Source: Kiritimatiellia bacterium (GTDB lineage: Bacteria; Verrucomicrobiota; Kiritimatiellia; RZYC01). From it: a stretch of DNA of 58,552 nt. Below, piece by piece: positions 16,021-26,539 of the stretch. The translations under genes were made by a program, and so were the position numbers. The DNA lies in contig JAQVYB010000006.1 in assembly GCA_028708815.1 (NCBI GenBank), positions 1-58,552 of the forward strand, given 5' to 3'. Position 1 is the stretch's first letter, and each line of letters starts with the position of its first letter. The notes under the pieces were generated by a model. It was not told the origin of the DNA and ran no database searches. It was given only the letters and a program-made list of their open reading frames with translations.

Positions 16021-17244
16021 TTAGAAGGTCAATTTGGCGCGTTGCAGGCGCGTTTTGAGTTCGTTGATGACGCGTTCGTCATCGTCCTGGCCGGCGGATT
16101 CAAAGGTGGCGGAGAAGCGGAGGTAGGGGCCGGCATCATCCCACGGTACGGTGGAGATGGACTGCTCGCGAATTAAATACTGCGAGGCGGCCTCGGCGTT
16201 TTCGAAGGTCGCGCCCTCTGCGCCTTTGGGCGCCCGGACATACAGATAAAACGAGCCGCCGGGCATGTGGACGTTGAATCCGACCTCTTTCAGGCAGGCT
16301 GTCAGCTTGCGCAGGCGTTGTTCGTAGTGGTCACGGATGGATTCGGAAAGGGCCTGATCGGCAATGCCCGCGCAGGCGGCCTTCTGGATGGCTTTGAATT
16401 GGCCGGAGTCGATATTATCTTTCACGGCGGCGAAGGCCTGCACCGCCTTGGCACTTCCGGCCACGAACCCGAGCCGCCAGCCGGTCATGTTGTAGCTCTT
16501 GCTCATGGAATGCAGTTCGATGGAGCATTCCTTGCCGCCGGGACGCGACAGGATGGACATGCGCGGTCGGTCGTAGATGAGTGTGGCGTAGGCGGCATCC
16601 TGGGCAATCAGGATGTTGTGCTGCTGCGCAAAGGCGATCAACTCATCGAAAAACGCCTCGTTCGGGGCGGTGCCGGTGGGATTGTTTGGATAGTTCACAT
16701 AGATCAGTTTGGCCTGCGCGGCGTCCTTTGGGTCGATGCTTTTCAGGTCGGGGAAGAAGCCGTTTTTTTCAAGGAGGGGGAGTTTGACCACGCGGCCGCC
16801 GAGGTAGGTGGTGTGTGTGGCCATCACCGGGTAGCCGGGCACGGTGGTGAATTGGACATCTCCCGGGTTGATGAAGGCGAGGGGCAGCATGGCCAGCGCC
16901 GGTTTCGAGCCGATGCTGTGATTGATCTCCGTGGCGGGGTCCAGATCGGTTACGCCGAAAAATCCCCGCATGTAGTCGGCGGCCGCCTGCTGAAATTCGG
17001 CAATGCCGTTATCCGCATAGCCTCGGTTGGTGGGAGCATCCACCTCGCGTTTCAGGGCTTCGCGGATGGGGGCCGGCGCCATTTGGTCGGGCTCACCCAC
17101 GCCGAAATCGAGCATTTCCACCTCGGGCCGTGCCTTGCGTGCAGCCGACTTGGCGCGTTTGATTTTCTCAAATTTGTAAATTTCATTGGAAAGGCCGAAC
17201 TGTTCTCCGCCGATCCGTTGCGCGAATAATTTCTGTAGTTCCAT
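16021..17244 (-). CDS. dapL: LL-diaminopimelate aminotransferase
   Basis: 407 residues. A class I/II PLP aminotransferase that converts tetrahydrodipicolinate directly to LL-diaminopimelate, bypassing the succinylase/acetylase steps of lysine and peptidoglycan synthesis. Key segments are [13 protein letters not shown], then [20 protein letters not shown] and [15 protein letters not shown], with the PLP lysine at K249. The N-terminus ([23 protein letters not shown]) matches DapL rather than AspC. GAGGAG precedes the ATG. Together with dapA (46445) it supports the DapL variant of the pathway, as known in Chlamydiae and other PVC groups. No other dap gene is in the window. Confidence 0.92.
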   Translation of the reverse strand: MELQKLFAQRIGGEQFGLSNEIYKFEKIKRAKSAARKARPEVEMLDFGVGEPDQMAPAPIREALKREVDAPTNRGYADNGIAEFQQAAADYMRGFFGVTDLDPATEINHSIGSKPALAMLPLAFINPGDVQFTTVPGYPVMATHTTYLGGRVVKLPLLEKNGFFPDLKSIDPKDAAQAKLIYVNYPNNPTGTAPNEAFFDELIAFAQQHNILIAQDAAYATLIYDRPRMSILSRPGGKECSIELHSMSKSYNMTGWRLGFVAGSAKAVQAFAAVKDNIDSGQFKAIQKAACAGIADQALSESIRDHYEQRLRKLTACLKEVGFNVHMPGGSFYLYVRAPKGAEGATFENAEAASQYLIREQSISTVPWDDAGPYLRFSATFESAGQDDDERVINELKTRLQRAKLTF

Positions 17245-18062
17245 GGTTCATCTCCTCTTTTTCCCGGTGTTCAAATGCGGCGAACCTACACAAAAAATGG
17301 ACCCGCTGCAAAAACGAAGCGGAAAATAATTTATCGTGCGTTCACCCGCAATGCGGACGCACTGGAGGGCACGGAGAATACGGAAAAACAGACGGCCCGG
17401 TTGAACGGAAAAAAGACGAATTTTGGACAAAAAAAGGGAAAAACGGGCAAAAACCATCAAAAAATGGTCAAAACGAGGGGAAAACCACTCATCTGCCCTG
17501 TTTTTCACTAATTCGGGAGCGGCATGGGCCTCCATGCCAGAAAGGGTGTGAAAAAAAGCCGCGAAAGAACGCAGGGAATGCAAGAGAGATTCTCACGCGA
17601 AGCCACGAAGGAAGAGCGGGTGGTGGAAATTTATTCATATTAACCACCCGTTCCTTTCAGTCACTGGAGATCTCAGAGAACACGGAGCAGAGAGCAAGCG
17701 GGAGCGCCCGCGGCCCGCGGGCACCTGGCATGTAGGGGAATTATCCCAATGAATGAAGAAAGCAACGAATAACATCTCCGACAAAATCATGCCGATTGAG
17801 AGAAGCAAGACGCCTTTAACCGGATATTTTGGAGGGCGGCAGGCCTCTGCCGCCTAAAAGGCGCGTGAGCCCATACTTCGCGCAAGGCTTCGTATGACAA
17901 GCTGCGCGCCGTCCAGAAGAGCAAGAGTTTGCCTTGAAGAAAATACCGAGTGCTCACGAAAGATCCGGAAGAACCGAACAATAGGTTCTCTCAGGCGCTG
18001 AAGAGCGCAGGAAGGAATGCCTGGTTGGTCGAACCGTTTACCTGCTCGTTCAAGAAGCCGGG
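17245..18062. other. Gene-free region with decayed dispersed motifs and hairpins
   Basis: I see no convincing coding sequence here. What can be seen: (1) two eroded copies of a 'CCGTG..CTCC' motif, at about 17360-17385 and 17663-17690, in opposite contexts; (2) a 'tctcacgcgaagccacgaag' motif near 17590-17612; (3) a perfect hairpin gcccgcgg-c-ccgcgggc at 17706-17722; (4) another, ggcggcag-gcct-ctgccgcc, at 17835-17854; (5) an 'acttcgcgcaaggcttcgta' motif near 17875 that resembles one at about 39645. The part just before dapL (17245-17340) should contain its promoter, but no clear -35/-10 pair stands out. It looks like a sink for old mobile or repeat sequence. Confidence 0.5.
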
Positions 18063-18191
18063 CTGCCAGTTAACAACAGCGCAAACTATTGTTTGCATTA
18101 AGCAATCCGTCATGATGTCCAGGATAGTATCACAATCCACATTGTTGAGCATGGTGGTCGGGTATCAGAGCGCCTGAAGTCCGACGGATTG
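18063..18191 (-). repeat. Dispersed repeat E2 (about 130 bp), partner of E1
   Basis: Read on the minus strand it starts gcaatccgtcggacttcagg directly at the GH114 stop codon and ends gctgttgttaactggcag, the same end blocks as E1 at 9820-9950. E2 also contains a gcaaac-aata-gtttgc hairpin. As with E1, it lies just downstream of a gene and in that gene's orientation. Confidence 0.75.
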
Positions 18192-19088
18192 CTAGGGGCC
18201 GGTATGCACATACGGAAAGTCGTAATGCGCCAGGTCCGGCGTACTGATCAATGGGCGGTATCCAAGGCGTTGGAGCCGGTGATATACGGCGGTGGCTTGT
18301 TCCGGATCCGGCGGGACCACATAATCCAGCGCAAAAACAGGCAGCCCGGCATGTTGAACCGCCTCCAGTTTTTTTTCGATCCAAATGCACTCATCGGTGG
18401 TGAGCATACGCGATTGCCCGTGCTTGAAATCCATGGTCGAACGAACCCCTTCCACCAGAACCCCGTCAATTTGCGGGGTTATCAAGGGAAGAATATCAAA
18501 GCCGCGGTTCACCAGAATCACCGCATCCGGCCAGCGGTTGCGCAGCGTTAAAACGAGTTCGGCCATGGCCTCTTTCACGCCGGCGAATGAGACGGGGTCG
18601 GATTGCAACAGCGTTTCCGCCGTATCCAGGGTATCGAGCATAAATCCATCATAGCCGGCGGCCATCAGGCGCGGGGCGACCTCATCGGTCACCAAGCGGC
18701 GCCATTCCTTACTGCGCACATCCACCAAATGATCGCCGGCCCAATCCGGATTGCTTCCAAGCACCCACGATTTATTGCGAATGCCCTGCCAATACATGCG
18801 GAAATCTTCTGCCTCACCCACGCTGAGATAGGCCAGGCAGAGCCGTTTGTTTTTTTCCTCTTTGGTCAGTGGGCCCAATTCATCCGCATCCAGAACAAGC
18901 AGCTCAATCAAGGGGTTTGCCGTCAGTACGTCCCGGTCATTGCCGTAGTAGCAAAGCCAGGCTTTTGCTGCACGCGCCTGCCGTCGCGGCCCCGCATCCG
19001 GATCCCCGCCCCGTAAGACGGTACAACCCAAACTGATGAAACAGCACAACGGAACCAAACAGAGTCGACGGACTGATTTTCTATTCAT
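18192..19088 (-). CDS. GH114-type (endo-alpha-1,4-polygalactosaminidase-like) lipoprotein
   Basis: 298 residues. The N-terminus is a lipoprotein signal: hydrophobic core, then SLGC with Cys22 as the lipidation site. The mature domain begins AKAWLCYYGNDRDVL and continues LCLAYLSVGEAEDFRMYW, YDGFMLDTLDTAE and VILVNRGFDIL, a TIM-barrel layout of the GH114/TM1410 family. Members cleave galactosamine-rich polysaccharides or are uncharacterised. The Asp-containing DGFMLDTLD strand matches the expected active-site region. It should sit in the outer or inner membrane facing the periplasm or outside. Substrate unknown. Its stop codon abuts repeat E2. Confidence 0.75.
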   Translation of the reverse strand: MNRKSVRRLCLVPLCCFISLGCTVLRGGDPDAGPRRQARAAKAWLCYYGNDRDVLTANPLIELLVLDADELGPLTKEEKNKRLCLAYLSVGEAEDFRMYWQGIRNKSWVLGSNPDWAGDHLVDVRSKEWRRLVTDEVAPRLMAAGYDGFMLDTLDTAETLLQSDPVSFAGVKEAMAELVLTLRNRWPDAVILVNRGFDILPLITPQIDGVLVEGVRSTMDFKHGQSRMLTTDECIWIEKKLEAVQHAGLPVFALDYVVPPDPEQATAVYHRLQRLGYRPLISTPDLAHYDFPYVHTGP

Positions 19089-19111
19089 TTATGAATTCCT
19101 GATGGTCTGCT

Positions 19112-19528
19112 TCATTCTTCCATGCCGTTCTGATCATATGCTGCGACGGCCTCTTTCAGCGTATCCAGAAGAAGCGTGTCATTCATCGGCTTGTGTAAAA
19201 AGGCGTAGGCTCCCAGGCGTGTGACCAGTCGTTGCGCGGCTTCATCGGCATATCCGGTAATGAAGATAATGGGTATTTGCGCGCCTTGATAGGCCAGGTA
19301 GGTTTGCAGATCAGCCCCACTCATCCCATCCATCCGCATATCCAGAATCAGACATTTCGTTTCGTGAATCGCATGAGATTCAATAAAGGCGGCCGCGGAG
19401 GAAAAGGCCGCCACGTTATAACCCGATGTCTTCAGCAGGCGTTCCAGGGCTTTGCGGACGGACTCGTCGTCGTCCACCAACGCGATTTTCGCGCCGTCCA
19501 ACCGCTTGTGCCCGGGGTTTACCTGCAT
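19112..19528 (-). CDS. Stand-alone response-regulator receiver protein
   Basis: 138 residues, a single REC domain without an output domain. KIALVDDDESVRKALERLL gives the acidic pair, LILDMRMDGMSG the phospho-acceptor Asp, IIFITGYAD the conserved Thr position and FLHKPM the Lys. The segment most resembles FixJ/TodR-type receivers. ATG 19528 has a near-perfect AAAGGAGG site; the longer frame starts only at TTG 19546. No histidine kinase is adjacent; the gene is divergent from lon and 24 bases after (downstream of) no other gene on its strand. It probably acts by protein-protein contact. Confidence 0.9.
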   Translation of the reverse strand: MQVNPGHKRLDGAKIALVDDDESVRKALERLLKTSGYNVAAFSSAAAFIESHAIHETKCLILDMRMDGMSGADLQTYLAYQGAQIPIIFITGYADEAAQRLVTRLGAYAFLHKPMNDTLLLDTLKEAVAAYDQNGMEE

Positions 19529-19629
19529 AGCTCCACCTCCTTTCAACTCTCAAAGTATAATGAGGGGGTTGCGGGAAAACAAGCCGCAAGTACCGATTGA
19601 GCGCCACGCAAAAACGCTGTTCGCCCTGC

Positions 19630-19658
19630 TTGACCGGCAGGCGTATGATGCTTACGAT
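19630..19658 (+). promoter_or_regulatory. Candidate promoter of lon
   Basis: TTGACC (19630-19635), 17 bases, TACGAT (19653-19658), about 30 bases before the lon ATG. No CIRCE or other heat-shock element was seen, although Lon is often heat-induced. Confidence 0.5.
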
Positions 19659-19688
19659 ACGGACAGACCTATTTACCGGGAAGGCCCT

Positions 19689-22169
19689 ATGGAAAGAGAA
19701 GACAACGAGAACGACAACACAGAACCTGTGGATGTGATTCAGCCGTCCAACGGGGAGCAGGCGGAATCCAATCTGGTATTGGCTCGTCAGGCCTATCCGT
19801 CGTATTTGCCCATTGTGCCGGTTTATCATCGCCCATTATTTCCGAAGATGCAGATTCCCATGCTGATCGGCGACGATCATCTGAAAGCGATGGTTACCGA
19901 GCGGCTGAAGGGCGAATCCCGCCTGATCGGGGTGGTGTTGGTTAAGGAGCAGTCCGAACCCGAAGGCAGTCTCGTTGCCGGATCGGACTTATATTCCACC
20001 GGGGTGTTGGCGGAGGTTCTGGAAGTGGTCCATCCCGCGCCGGCCCTGCCGATGCATCTCATGCTGTCGGTGCTCGAACGATTCCGGATTACGGACGTGA
20101 TACAGGAAAAGCCCTATATCGTGACCACCGTGGAATATGAGCTGGAAAGCAACATGACCGTGAACGATGAACTGAAGGCCTATTCGCTGGCCATCATCCG
20201 GAGCATCAAGGATCTTGTGCAGTTGAATCCGCTCCACAAAGAAGAATTGAGCATCTTTCTTTCCATTTCCTCGTTGAACGATCCCGGACGCCTCGCCGAT
20301 TTTGCCGCCGCCCTGACCACGGCGGATGGAAAAGACCTGCAGGAAATTCTCGATACGTTCAGCATACGCCTGCGCATTAAAAAGGTTCTCGAGTTGCTGA
20401 AAAAAGAGATCGATATCTCCCGCATTCAGGCCAAAATCAACCGAAGCATCGAGGAAAACCTCACCAAGCAGCAACGCGAATTTTTTCTGCGCAAGCAGCT
20501 CGAGGAAATCAAAAAAGAACTGGGCATTTCCAAGGAAGGCAAGGAGACGGAAGTCGAGCGGTTCGAAAAACGCATGCAGGAATTGAAGTTGACGGATGAG
20601 GCCCGGGAGCGCATCGACGAAGAAATGGAGAAATTCAAACTCCTGGAACAGCATTCGCCCGAATTTACGGGTACGCGCAATTATCTGGAATGGCTGACCG
20701 GCCTGCCCTGGGGGATTCATACGAAAGACCGCTGCGATGTGACCAAGGCCGCCCGGACACTGAACCGCGATCACTACGGGCTCGACGATGTGAAGGAGCG
20801 TATTCTTGAATTTCTTTCCGTGGGCATGATGAAAGGAAGTATTTCCGGCACGATTCTGTGTTTTGTGGGTCCGCCGGGGGTGGGTAAAACGTCCATCGGC
20901 AAATCGATCGCCCACAGCATCGGACGGAATTTCTACCGCTTTTCCGTTGGAGGAATCCGGGATGAAGCCGAAATCAAAGGTCACCGGCGCACCTACATCG
21001 GCGCGTTGCCCGGAAAATTCGTTCAGGCGATCAAGACCTGCAAAAGCCAAAACCCGGTGATCATGATTGATGAAATCGACAAAATCGGAGCGAGCTATCA
21101 GGGCGACCCCGCTTCCGCGCTGCTCGAGGTGCTGGACCCCGAACAGAACTGCGAATTCCTGGATCACTATCTGGATGTCCGTTTCGATCTTTCCAACATC
21201 TTCTTCATCTGCACCGCCAATCAGCTTGATACCATCCCGCGCCCCCTCCTTGACCGTATGGAAGTCATCAAGCTGGCGGGCTATATCCTCCAGGAAAAAC
21301 TCCAGATTGCCCGACGCTTTCTGATTCCAAAACAACTCAAGGAACATGGATTGACCAAGGCGGAATTTTCCATTACCCCGAAGGCGCTGCGCAGCATGAT
21401 CGATGGATATGCCCGGGAGCCCGGGGTGCGCGGCCTCGAAAATCATATCCGCAAGCTCATGCGCAAATCCGTCAAACGCATTATGGAAGGAAAGGGGCAA
21501 ACCGTACGAATCGACGAAAAAGACCTGCCCGACCTGCTGGGCAAGCGCCTGTTTACGGATGAACAATATTTCAAAAAGCCGAATCCCGGCGTCGTGACGG
21601 GCCTGGCCTGGACCAGTATGGGCGGCGATACGCTCTTTATCGAGGCCGCGCGCGTCGAAACGGGACGCCCCGGCTTCAAACAGACCGGACAACTCGGCGA
21701 TGTGATGGTGGAATCCTCCGAAATTGCCCACACCTATGTCCGCTCTCTGCTGAGCGCCTCGGAAGAAGCGCGAACGTTTTTCCGCCGGAACTACATTCAC
21801 CTGCATGTGCCGGCGGGCGCCACGCCCAAGGATGGCCCGTCGGCGGGCATCACCATGGCCCTCGCGCTGTATTCTCTGGTGGTGAACCGTCCAATCAAAT
21901 CAGGATTTGCCATGACCGGAGAATTGACCCTCACCGGGCTTGTCATGCCGATCGGCGGCGTGAAGGAAAAAACACTCGCGACCCGTCGCGCCAAGATCAA
22001 AAAACTGATTCTTCCGAAAAACAATCAACAGGATTTTGAAGAGCTTCCCGCTCACGTGCGCAAGGGCCTTCAGGTACATTACGTGGAGTACTTTGAGGAT
22101 GTTCTGGACATCTGTCTCCCGGGCTGGAAGTCGGACGGGTTTTCGCCTGCCGTCCCGCTTCGTCAATAA
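19689..22169 (+). CDS. lon: ATP-dependent Lon protease
   Basis: 826 residues from ATG 19689 (GGGAAGG upstream). The N-terminal Lon substrate-binding domain begins LPIVPVYHRPLFPKMQIPM. The AAA+ module has Walker A GPPGVGKTS and Walker B IMIDEIDKIG. The C-terminal protease has the catalytic Ser in PKDGPSAGITMA and the Lys in the following GGVKEKTLA segment. Lon degrades misfolded and regulatory proteins in the cytoplasm. The acidic tail-like N-terminus (MEREDNENDNTEPV) is unusual but short. Earlier in-frame starts exist (about 19560) but would place the start inside the predicted promoter. A strong bidirectional terminator follows. Confidence 0.96.
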   Translation: MEREDNENDNTEPVDVIQPSNGEQAESNLVLARQAYPSYLPIVPVYHRPLFPKMQIPMLIGDDHLKAMVTERLKGESRLIGVVLVKEQSEPEGSLVAGSDLYSTGVLAEVLEVVHPAPALPMHLMLSVLERFRITDVIQEKPYIVTTVEYELESNMTVNDELKAYSLAIIRSIKDLVQLNPLHKEELSIFLSISSLNDPGRLADFAAALTTADGKDLQEILDTFSIRLRIKKVLELLKKEIDISRIQAKINRSIEENLTKQQREFFLRKQLEEIKKELGISKEGKETEVERFEKRMQELKLTDEARERIDEEMEKFKLLEQHSPEFTGTRNYLEWLTGLPWGIHTKDRCDVTKAARTLNRDHYGLDDVKERILEFLSVGMMKGSISGTILCFVGPPGVGKTSIGKSIAHSIGRNFYRFSVGGIRDEAEIKGHRRTYIGALPGKFVQAIKTCKSQNPVIMIDEIDKIGASYQGDPASALLEVLDPEQNCEFLDHYLDVRFDLSNIFFICTANQLDTIPRPLLDRMEVIKLAGYILQEKLQIARRFLIPKQLKEHGLTKAEFSITPKALRSMIDGYAREPGVRGLENHIRKLMRKSVKRIMEGKGQTVRIDEKDLPDLLGKRLFTDEQYFKKPNPGVVTGLAWTSMGGDTLFIEAARVETGRPGFKQTGQLGDVMVESSEIAHTYVRSLLSASEEARTFFRRNYIHLHVPAGATPKDGPSAGITMALALYSLVVNRPIKSGFAMTGELTLTGLVMPIGGVKEKTLATRRAKIKKLILPKNNQQDFEELPAHVRKGLQVHYVEYFEDVLDICLPGWKSDGFSPAVPLRQ

Positions 22170-22255
22170 CAGGGCGTGCGCCGGTGCGGTATGAATGATT
22201 GAAAAGAGGCCGTGGAGGCCGATCTCCCGCCCGCATGTTGCGTCCTTGTGCGGTT

Positions 22256-22305
22256 TTTCCAACCATTGGAAACTTTCCGCACGATTTTTCCAACCATTGG
22301 AAAAA
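22256..22305 (+). repeat. Two-copy array of the 31-bp palindromic repeat behind lon
   Basis: Two copies of the 17-base palindrome tttccaaccattggaaa at 22256-22272 and 22287-22303, exactly 31 bases apart, with the 14-base filler ctttccgcacgatt. The first copy is itself flanked by gtgcgg/ccgcac arms. The same unit forms a four-copy array at 29016-29124. Confidence 0.9.
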
Positions 22306-22307
22306 AG

Positions 22308-22347
22308 GGGGGACGGGCGAATTCGCCCGTCCCCCGAGTTGTTTTTT
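22308..22347. terminator. Bidirectional terminator between lon and the chemoreceptor gene
   Basis: A perfect 28-base palindrome (14-bp arms gggggacgggcgaa / ttcgcccgtccccc, 22308-22335). On the plus strand it is followed by a T-run (22342-22347); on the minus strand by TTTTTT from the upstream a-run. It therefore serves both convergent genes. Confidence 0.9.
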
Positions 22348-22356
22348 ATGCAGGGA

Positions 22357-25300
22357 TCAGTATTTGCCGAATTCCTGGTCATCCAGGTTGATGATGTCCT
22401 GCTGATTCACCGGCTTGGAAGCAGGCGTGCCGCCCCAGCCGTCCTTCGCTTTTTTCGGGGGCTTTGCGGGAGCGTTTTCGGCCGGCTTTTTCGAGGACGT
22501 TGCGCCGCCCAGTCTTGCCTGCTGTTTTTGCGAGAGTTTGAACTGCTGCACAAGGCTCTGAAGTTCGCCGGCCTGCGAGGCCATTTCCGTTGCGGCGGAT
22601 GCGGTCTCTTCGGCGGTGGCGGTGTTTTGCTGCGTCACGGTGTCGATCTGTGAGAGACCCTGGCTGATCTGGGCGACTCCCTGAGCCTGCTCATTCGAGG
22701 CGGCGGCAATCTCTCCCACCAGGTCTGACGTTTTGACAATACCGTCCTCAATTTCCTTGAAGGAAGCAGCCGCTGTTTCGGCCACCTTCATGCCGGTTTC
22801 CACCACGCCGCCGGAGTGTTCGATCAGGTCCGCCGTTTCTTTGGCGGCCTTGGCGCTGCGTCCGGCCAGATTGCGCACTTCGTCGGCCACTACGGCAAAG
22901 CCCTTGCCGTGGCGTCCGGCGCGGGCCGCCTCAACGGCGGCATTCAGTGCGAGCAGGTTGGTCTGGAAGGCAATGTCATCAATGACCTTGATGATCTTGG
23001 CAATCTGCTCGCTGGACGAGTTGATCTCCGCCATGGATTTGTTCATCTCGGTCATGTGTTTGTTTCCAACGGTGGCCGATTCACGCACATTGAGCGTGAG
23101 GGCATTGGCCTGCTGGGCATTTTCGGCGTTCTGTTTGGTTTGTGAGCCGATTTCGGCCATGGAGCTGGTGATTTCCTCCAGGGAGGAGGCCTGCTCGGTG
23201 GCGCCCTGCGACAGGTTCTGGCTGCCATCGCTGATTTGTTCTGCTGCGGAAGTGACCTGGAGGACGGCCTGTGCCACCTGTTGGAGGGCTTCATCGAGGC
23301 TGCGTATGGTTTGGTTCACGCTGTCTTTGAACTCGCCGAGTTGTCCCTGATAGCTTCCCTGGATGGCGTGGGTCAGGTCGCCTTTTGCGGCGGCCTCGAG
23401 CACGTCGGCGGCCTCATTCAGCGGCATCACCACGTTTTCGAGCATGAAGTTGATGCCTTCCACCAGTTTTTGGAACTCACCCTGATGCTTGGCGGAGTCG
23501 ACCCGTTCGTTGAGATTGCCCTCGACGGCGCTCTCGGAGAGCTGGGCCACATCCTGCACTACGCTGCGGATGGACGTCACCATTTGTTGCAGCGCCTGGC
23601 CGAGTGTATCCTTGTCGGAAGCAATTTTCACTTCGTTGGTGAAGTCGCCCCTGGCAATGGCCGTGGCGAGGGTCGCTTTTTCGGCCAGCCCGTCTTGCAG
23701 TTGCTTCACGGCTTCGTGGATACGGTTGAAGATGCCCTGCGTCTGGCGGGTATCCTCGTCGCCCTTCTGTACCTCATAGTGGGAGGCAACATCCCCCAGC
23801 GCCATGGCTTCCATGTGGCCGACCAGTTTGCCGACTTCCTCCTGCTGGTAGTCCCCGATTTTTTCGGTCAGGCGGGCCGCCTTTTTCACGACGGTCATAT
23901 CCTGAACAATTTCCAGTACGCCCACGACTTGTCCCTGATTATCCTTCAGCGGTACGCCGGAGTAATCAATATCCAGATCCAGCCCCGACGGATGGGCGTC
24001 TGTTTCACTGCGAACGACGGTTTGTTTTTCCATCGCCTGCGCACAGGCGCATTGTTTCGACTGGCAGTCGGAGGTTTTGAAGCAATCGTAACAGTGTTTG
24101 CCGACCAATGCTTCCGGGGTGGATTGGAGCAGGCCCGCACCGGCCTTGTTCATGAATTCAATGCTAAACTCCTTGTTCATGGTCAGCACCGGCAGCGGAA
24201 TCTGATCAATAAAGCCCACGAGGGTATCCGTCACCTTGTTCACATCGGTCAGCATGGCGGCATAGGCGCCTTGGAATTGGGCGGCCTGTCCGCGCTCGGA
24301 GAGGGCTCCGCGCTGGGCGGAGGAGGCCATGCCCGTGATTTCGGCGCGCAGGCGGGAGAAGACTTCCAGAATGGCCATGAAGGCCGCCCCCACCTCGGCG
24401 AGTTCATCCTTGGAATCCAGCGCGAGCTGTACATCGAACTGGCCATCCTTCACCTTGTTGGCGCCGTCCACGAGTTTACGGGCCCCCTTGGCGATGCGGC
24501 TGCTGACCCACAGCCCGATCAAGGTGGCGCCTATTAGCTGAATGATCGCAGCGATTAAAATCTGTACCACCACCCCGCGTTTCAGCGTGGCAGATTGCGC
24601 CTCCATGGCATAAACCGGTGCCATTACCTCGTCGAGGGGACAGGTCACCATGACCTCAAACTGTTGTTTCCCAGCCCGGACCGGTGCGTAGGCCACTCTT
24701 TTGTATACCCCTTCAAACTCGTATTCTGCCACACCTGCTTCCCCTTTCAGAATATGTGCGTTCAACAGGTCCGCCAGCGCACCGTATTTCGGGACACTGA
24801 CATTCACATTATCCGCTAAAGAGTATTTCGGGTGGGTCACGAGCACCCCGTCGGAATTCAGGAGGGCAGGATAGCCCGTCTTGCCATACACAATATCTTT
24901 GAAGAGGGCATACATGATTCCCCAATCCAGGTTCACGGCCACGATGCCTTCGATCTTGCCGTTCACAAAAAACGGGGTGACGGCACGAATCTCCGGTTTG
25001 CCGGTGTTGACGGCAATTTCCAGCGGCGAGAAGACAATCTCTCCTTCTTTGGCCTTCAGCCCCTCCTGAAACCAGGCGGTATCCTTGCGCGAAATCAGGT
25101 TTTTGTTCAGCACGCCGTTCTTTAGTTTGATGATTTCCAGGCCATCCTTTCCAATCAGGCGTATCTGCGGATAGATATGAACCGGCTTGCCGTCCACCTC
25201 GATGATGGAGGTCTGATAGCGCATCTCCAGATCTTTTTCCAGAATCTGCATGCTGTTGGCGGCCGCTTCTTTGTTCATTTCATCCCAATAGCCGCTCGCA

Positions 25301-26448
25301 CACACCAGCCAGTCCCAGGATTTGAAATAGGTGTAGAAAATGAATTTCTTTCGGCCTTCAAGGAGGTAGCTGACTTCGGAAACGCCCTCGGTATTCAGGT
25401 TGTTGAGCGCCTCCTGGAATTCCTTGATATGGAGGTCCTCGATCGTGTTCTTACCTACCAAGTCGGCGCGCGGATGTACCAGGTAATCCCCTTTGGAATC
25501 CATGACAAACACATAGCCCGTATCGCCGATCTTGGAGCCCAGCAGAGCTTTTTTGAGCACTTCATTATCCTGCTCGGGAATGCCGACATACAAGACGCCG
25601 ATGACTTCCTTCGCAGCGTTGTAGAGGGGGGCATAGGCCGTTACATACCAGGCGTTGACCACAAAGGCCCGCCCGAGAAAGGTTTCGCCGGCCAGAACGG
25701 TTTTCACGACGGCATTTTCCTTGCCGTCGTTTTTCGCGGGAATATAGGTGCCCACCGCGCGTTCTCCATCGAGTTTTTTCACGTTGGTGGCGATGCGCAG
25801 CATGTCGCCCTGCTCGTTCATCCGTTGGAAGATGGTGCAGGTGCCACCCACCAAGGCCGTTACTTCATCCACCAGGGCCGAAGGCTTGTCGAAGGAGCTG
25901 TTCTTTTTGACGGGCGTTCCGCCTACCAGCAGCGTGGGCAGGGCGATTTTGTCTTTCTTTTTGGTGAACTGATTTACGGCCTCCCATTTTTCTGTGGAGG
26001 TGGCGGACAGGGACGCGCCCCCTGCTTTTTTAAGCAGATCCTGCGCCACATTCAGGCTGCTCTGCATGGTTTGTTCGAGCAGTTTCTGCTGGGTTTCACA
26101 GGTGTTAACCAGGCCATCGATCAGCCGGGTCACATCCCGTTCGACCACCCCGTTCCACAGCTTGTTTTCACCTGCCAAGGCGGAAACATAGTCTTCAATC
26201 GCGGGAGAGGCCGCCAATTGGAGAACCGCTTCGCTGGTTCCGTCCAGCACGGTTTGTGCCGCAAGGGCTTCGGCTGCGGCCCCTTTGCCCAGCAATTCAT
26301 TGATCTGGTCGGTCAGTGCCGAGGTGGTGGTTTCTGCTGTTTGTGCACTGTAGCGATTGATTCCCCAGAGGGCGATAAAGCTCAGTATCGCAATGGAGAG
26401 CACAACCAGCGCCACTGTGGTGAGTGTGATTTTCTTGCCAATACGCAT
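22357..26448 (-). CDS. Very large methyl-accepting chemotaxis protein with two Cache regions and a PAS domain
   Basis: 1363 residues from ATG 26448 (AAGGAG upstream), more than twice a typical MCP. Order seen: TM1 near 8-30; a long extracytoplasmic region with a Cache_3/Cache_2-like part ([15 protein letters not shown], then [25 protein letters not shown]) and a second Cache part ([18 protein letters not shown] ... [16 protein letters not shown]); TM2 near 630-650; HAMP; a PAS domain near 755-860 with a Cys-rich insert ([18 protein letters not shown]); further HAMP-like segments; and the signalling hairpin with [20 protein letters not shown] near 1165. The C-terminus ([11 protein letters not shown]) lacks a CheR-docking pentapeptide. 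No che genes are nearby. It probably senses a small ligand outside and redox or another cue at the PAS domain. Confidence 0.92.
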   Translation of the reverse strand: MRIGKKITLTTVALVVLSIAILSFIALWGINRYSAQTAETTTSALTDQINELLGKGAAAEALAAQTVLDGTSEAVLQLAASPAIEDYVSALAGENKLWNGVVERDVTRLIDGLVNTCETQQKLLEQTMQSSLNVAQDLLKKAGGASLSATSTEKWEAVNQFTKKKDKIALPTLLVGGTPVKKNSSFDKPSALVDEVTALVGGTCTIFQRMNEQGDMLRIATNVKKLDGERAVGTYIPAKNDGKENAVVKTVLAGETFLGRAFVVNAWYVTAYAPLYNAAKEVIGVLYVGIPEQDNEVLKKALLGSKIGDTGYVFVMDSKGDYLVHPRADLVGKNTIEDLHIKEFQEALNNLNTEGVSEVSYLLEGRKKFIFYTYFKSWDWLVCASGYWDEMNKEAAANSMQILEKDLEMRYQTSIIEVDGKPVHIYPQIRLIGKDGLEIIKLKNGVLNKNLISRKDTAWFQEGLKAKEGEIVFSPLEIAVNTGKPEIRAVTPFFVNGKIEGIVAVNLDWGIMYALFKDIVYGKTGYPALLNSDGVLVTHPKYSLADNVNVSVPKYGALADLLNAHILKGEAGVAEYEFEGVYKRVAYAPVRAGKQQFEVMVTCPLDEVMAPVYAMEAQSATLKRGVVVQILIAAIIQLIGATLIGLWVSSRIAKGARKLVDGANKVKDGQFDVQLALDSKDELAEVGAAFMAILEVFSRLRAEITGMASSAQRGALSERGQAAQFQGAYAAMLTDVNKVTDTLVGFIDQIPLPVLTMNKEFSIEFMNKAGAGLLQSTPEALVGKHCYDCFKTSDCQSKQCACAQAMEKQTVVRSETDAHPSGLDLDIDYSGVPLKDNQGQVVGVLEIVQDMTVVKKAARLTEKIGDYQQEEVGKLVGHMEAMALGDVASHYEVQKGDEDTRQTQGIFNRIHEAVKQLQDGLAEKATLATAIARGDFTNEVKIASDKDTLGQALQQMVTSIRSVVQDVAQLSESAVEGNLNERVDSAKHQGEFQKLVEGINFMLENVVMPLNEAADVLEAAAKGDLTHAIQGSYQGQLGEFKDSVNQTIRSLDEALQQVAQAVLQVTSAAEQISDGSQNLSQGATEQASSLEEITSSMAEIGSQTKQNAENAQQANALTLNVRESATVGNKHMTEMNKSMAEINSSSEQIAKIIKVIDDIAFQTNLLALNAAVEAARAGRHGKGFAVVADEVRNLAGRSAKAAKETADLIEHSGGVVETGMKVAETAAASFKEIEDGIVKTSDLVGEIAAASNEQAQGVAQISQGLSQIDTVTQQNTATAEETASAATEMASQAGELQSLVQQFKLSQKQQARLGGATSSKKPAENAPAKPPKKAKDGWGGTPASKPVNQQDIINLDDQEFGKY

Positions 26449-26539
26449 ACCCGACTCCTTATTCTTGTTTTTTACTGTTTCCCCGGCACAGATGAACAAC
26501 TGCGTGACACAACATTGCTGTCAGACGCGTGAGCCCAAT

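Noticed and set aside
17248-17583. A 111-codon frame upstream of dapL
   Set aside because: It covers the dapL leader and an eroded dispersed motif; the composition is not protein-like and no ribosome-binding site is seen.
19529-19688. A heat-shock (CIRCE-like) operator before lon
   Set aside because: No inverted repeat of that type is present; only an ordinary promoter-like pair was found.
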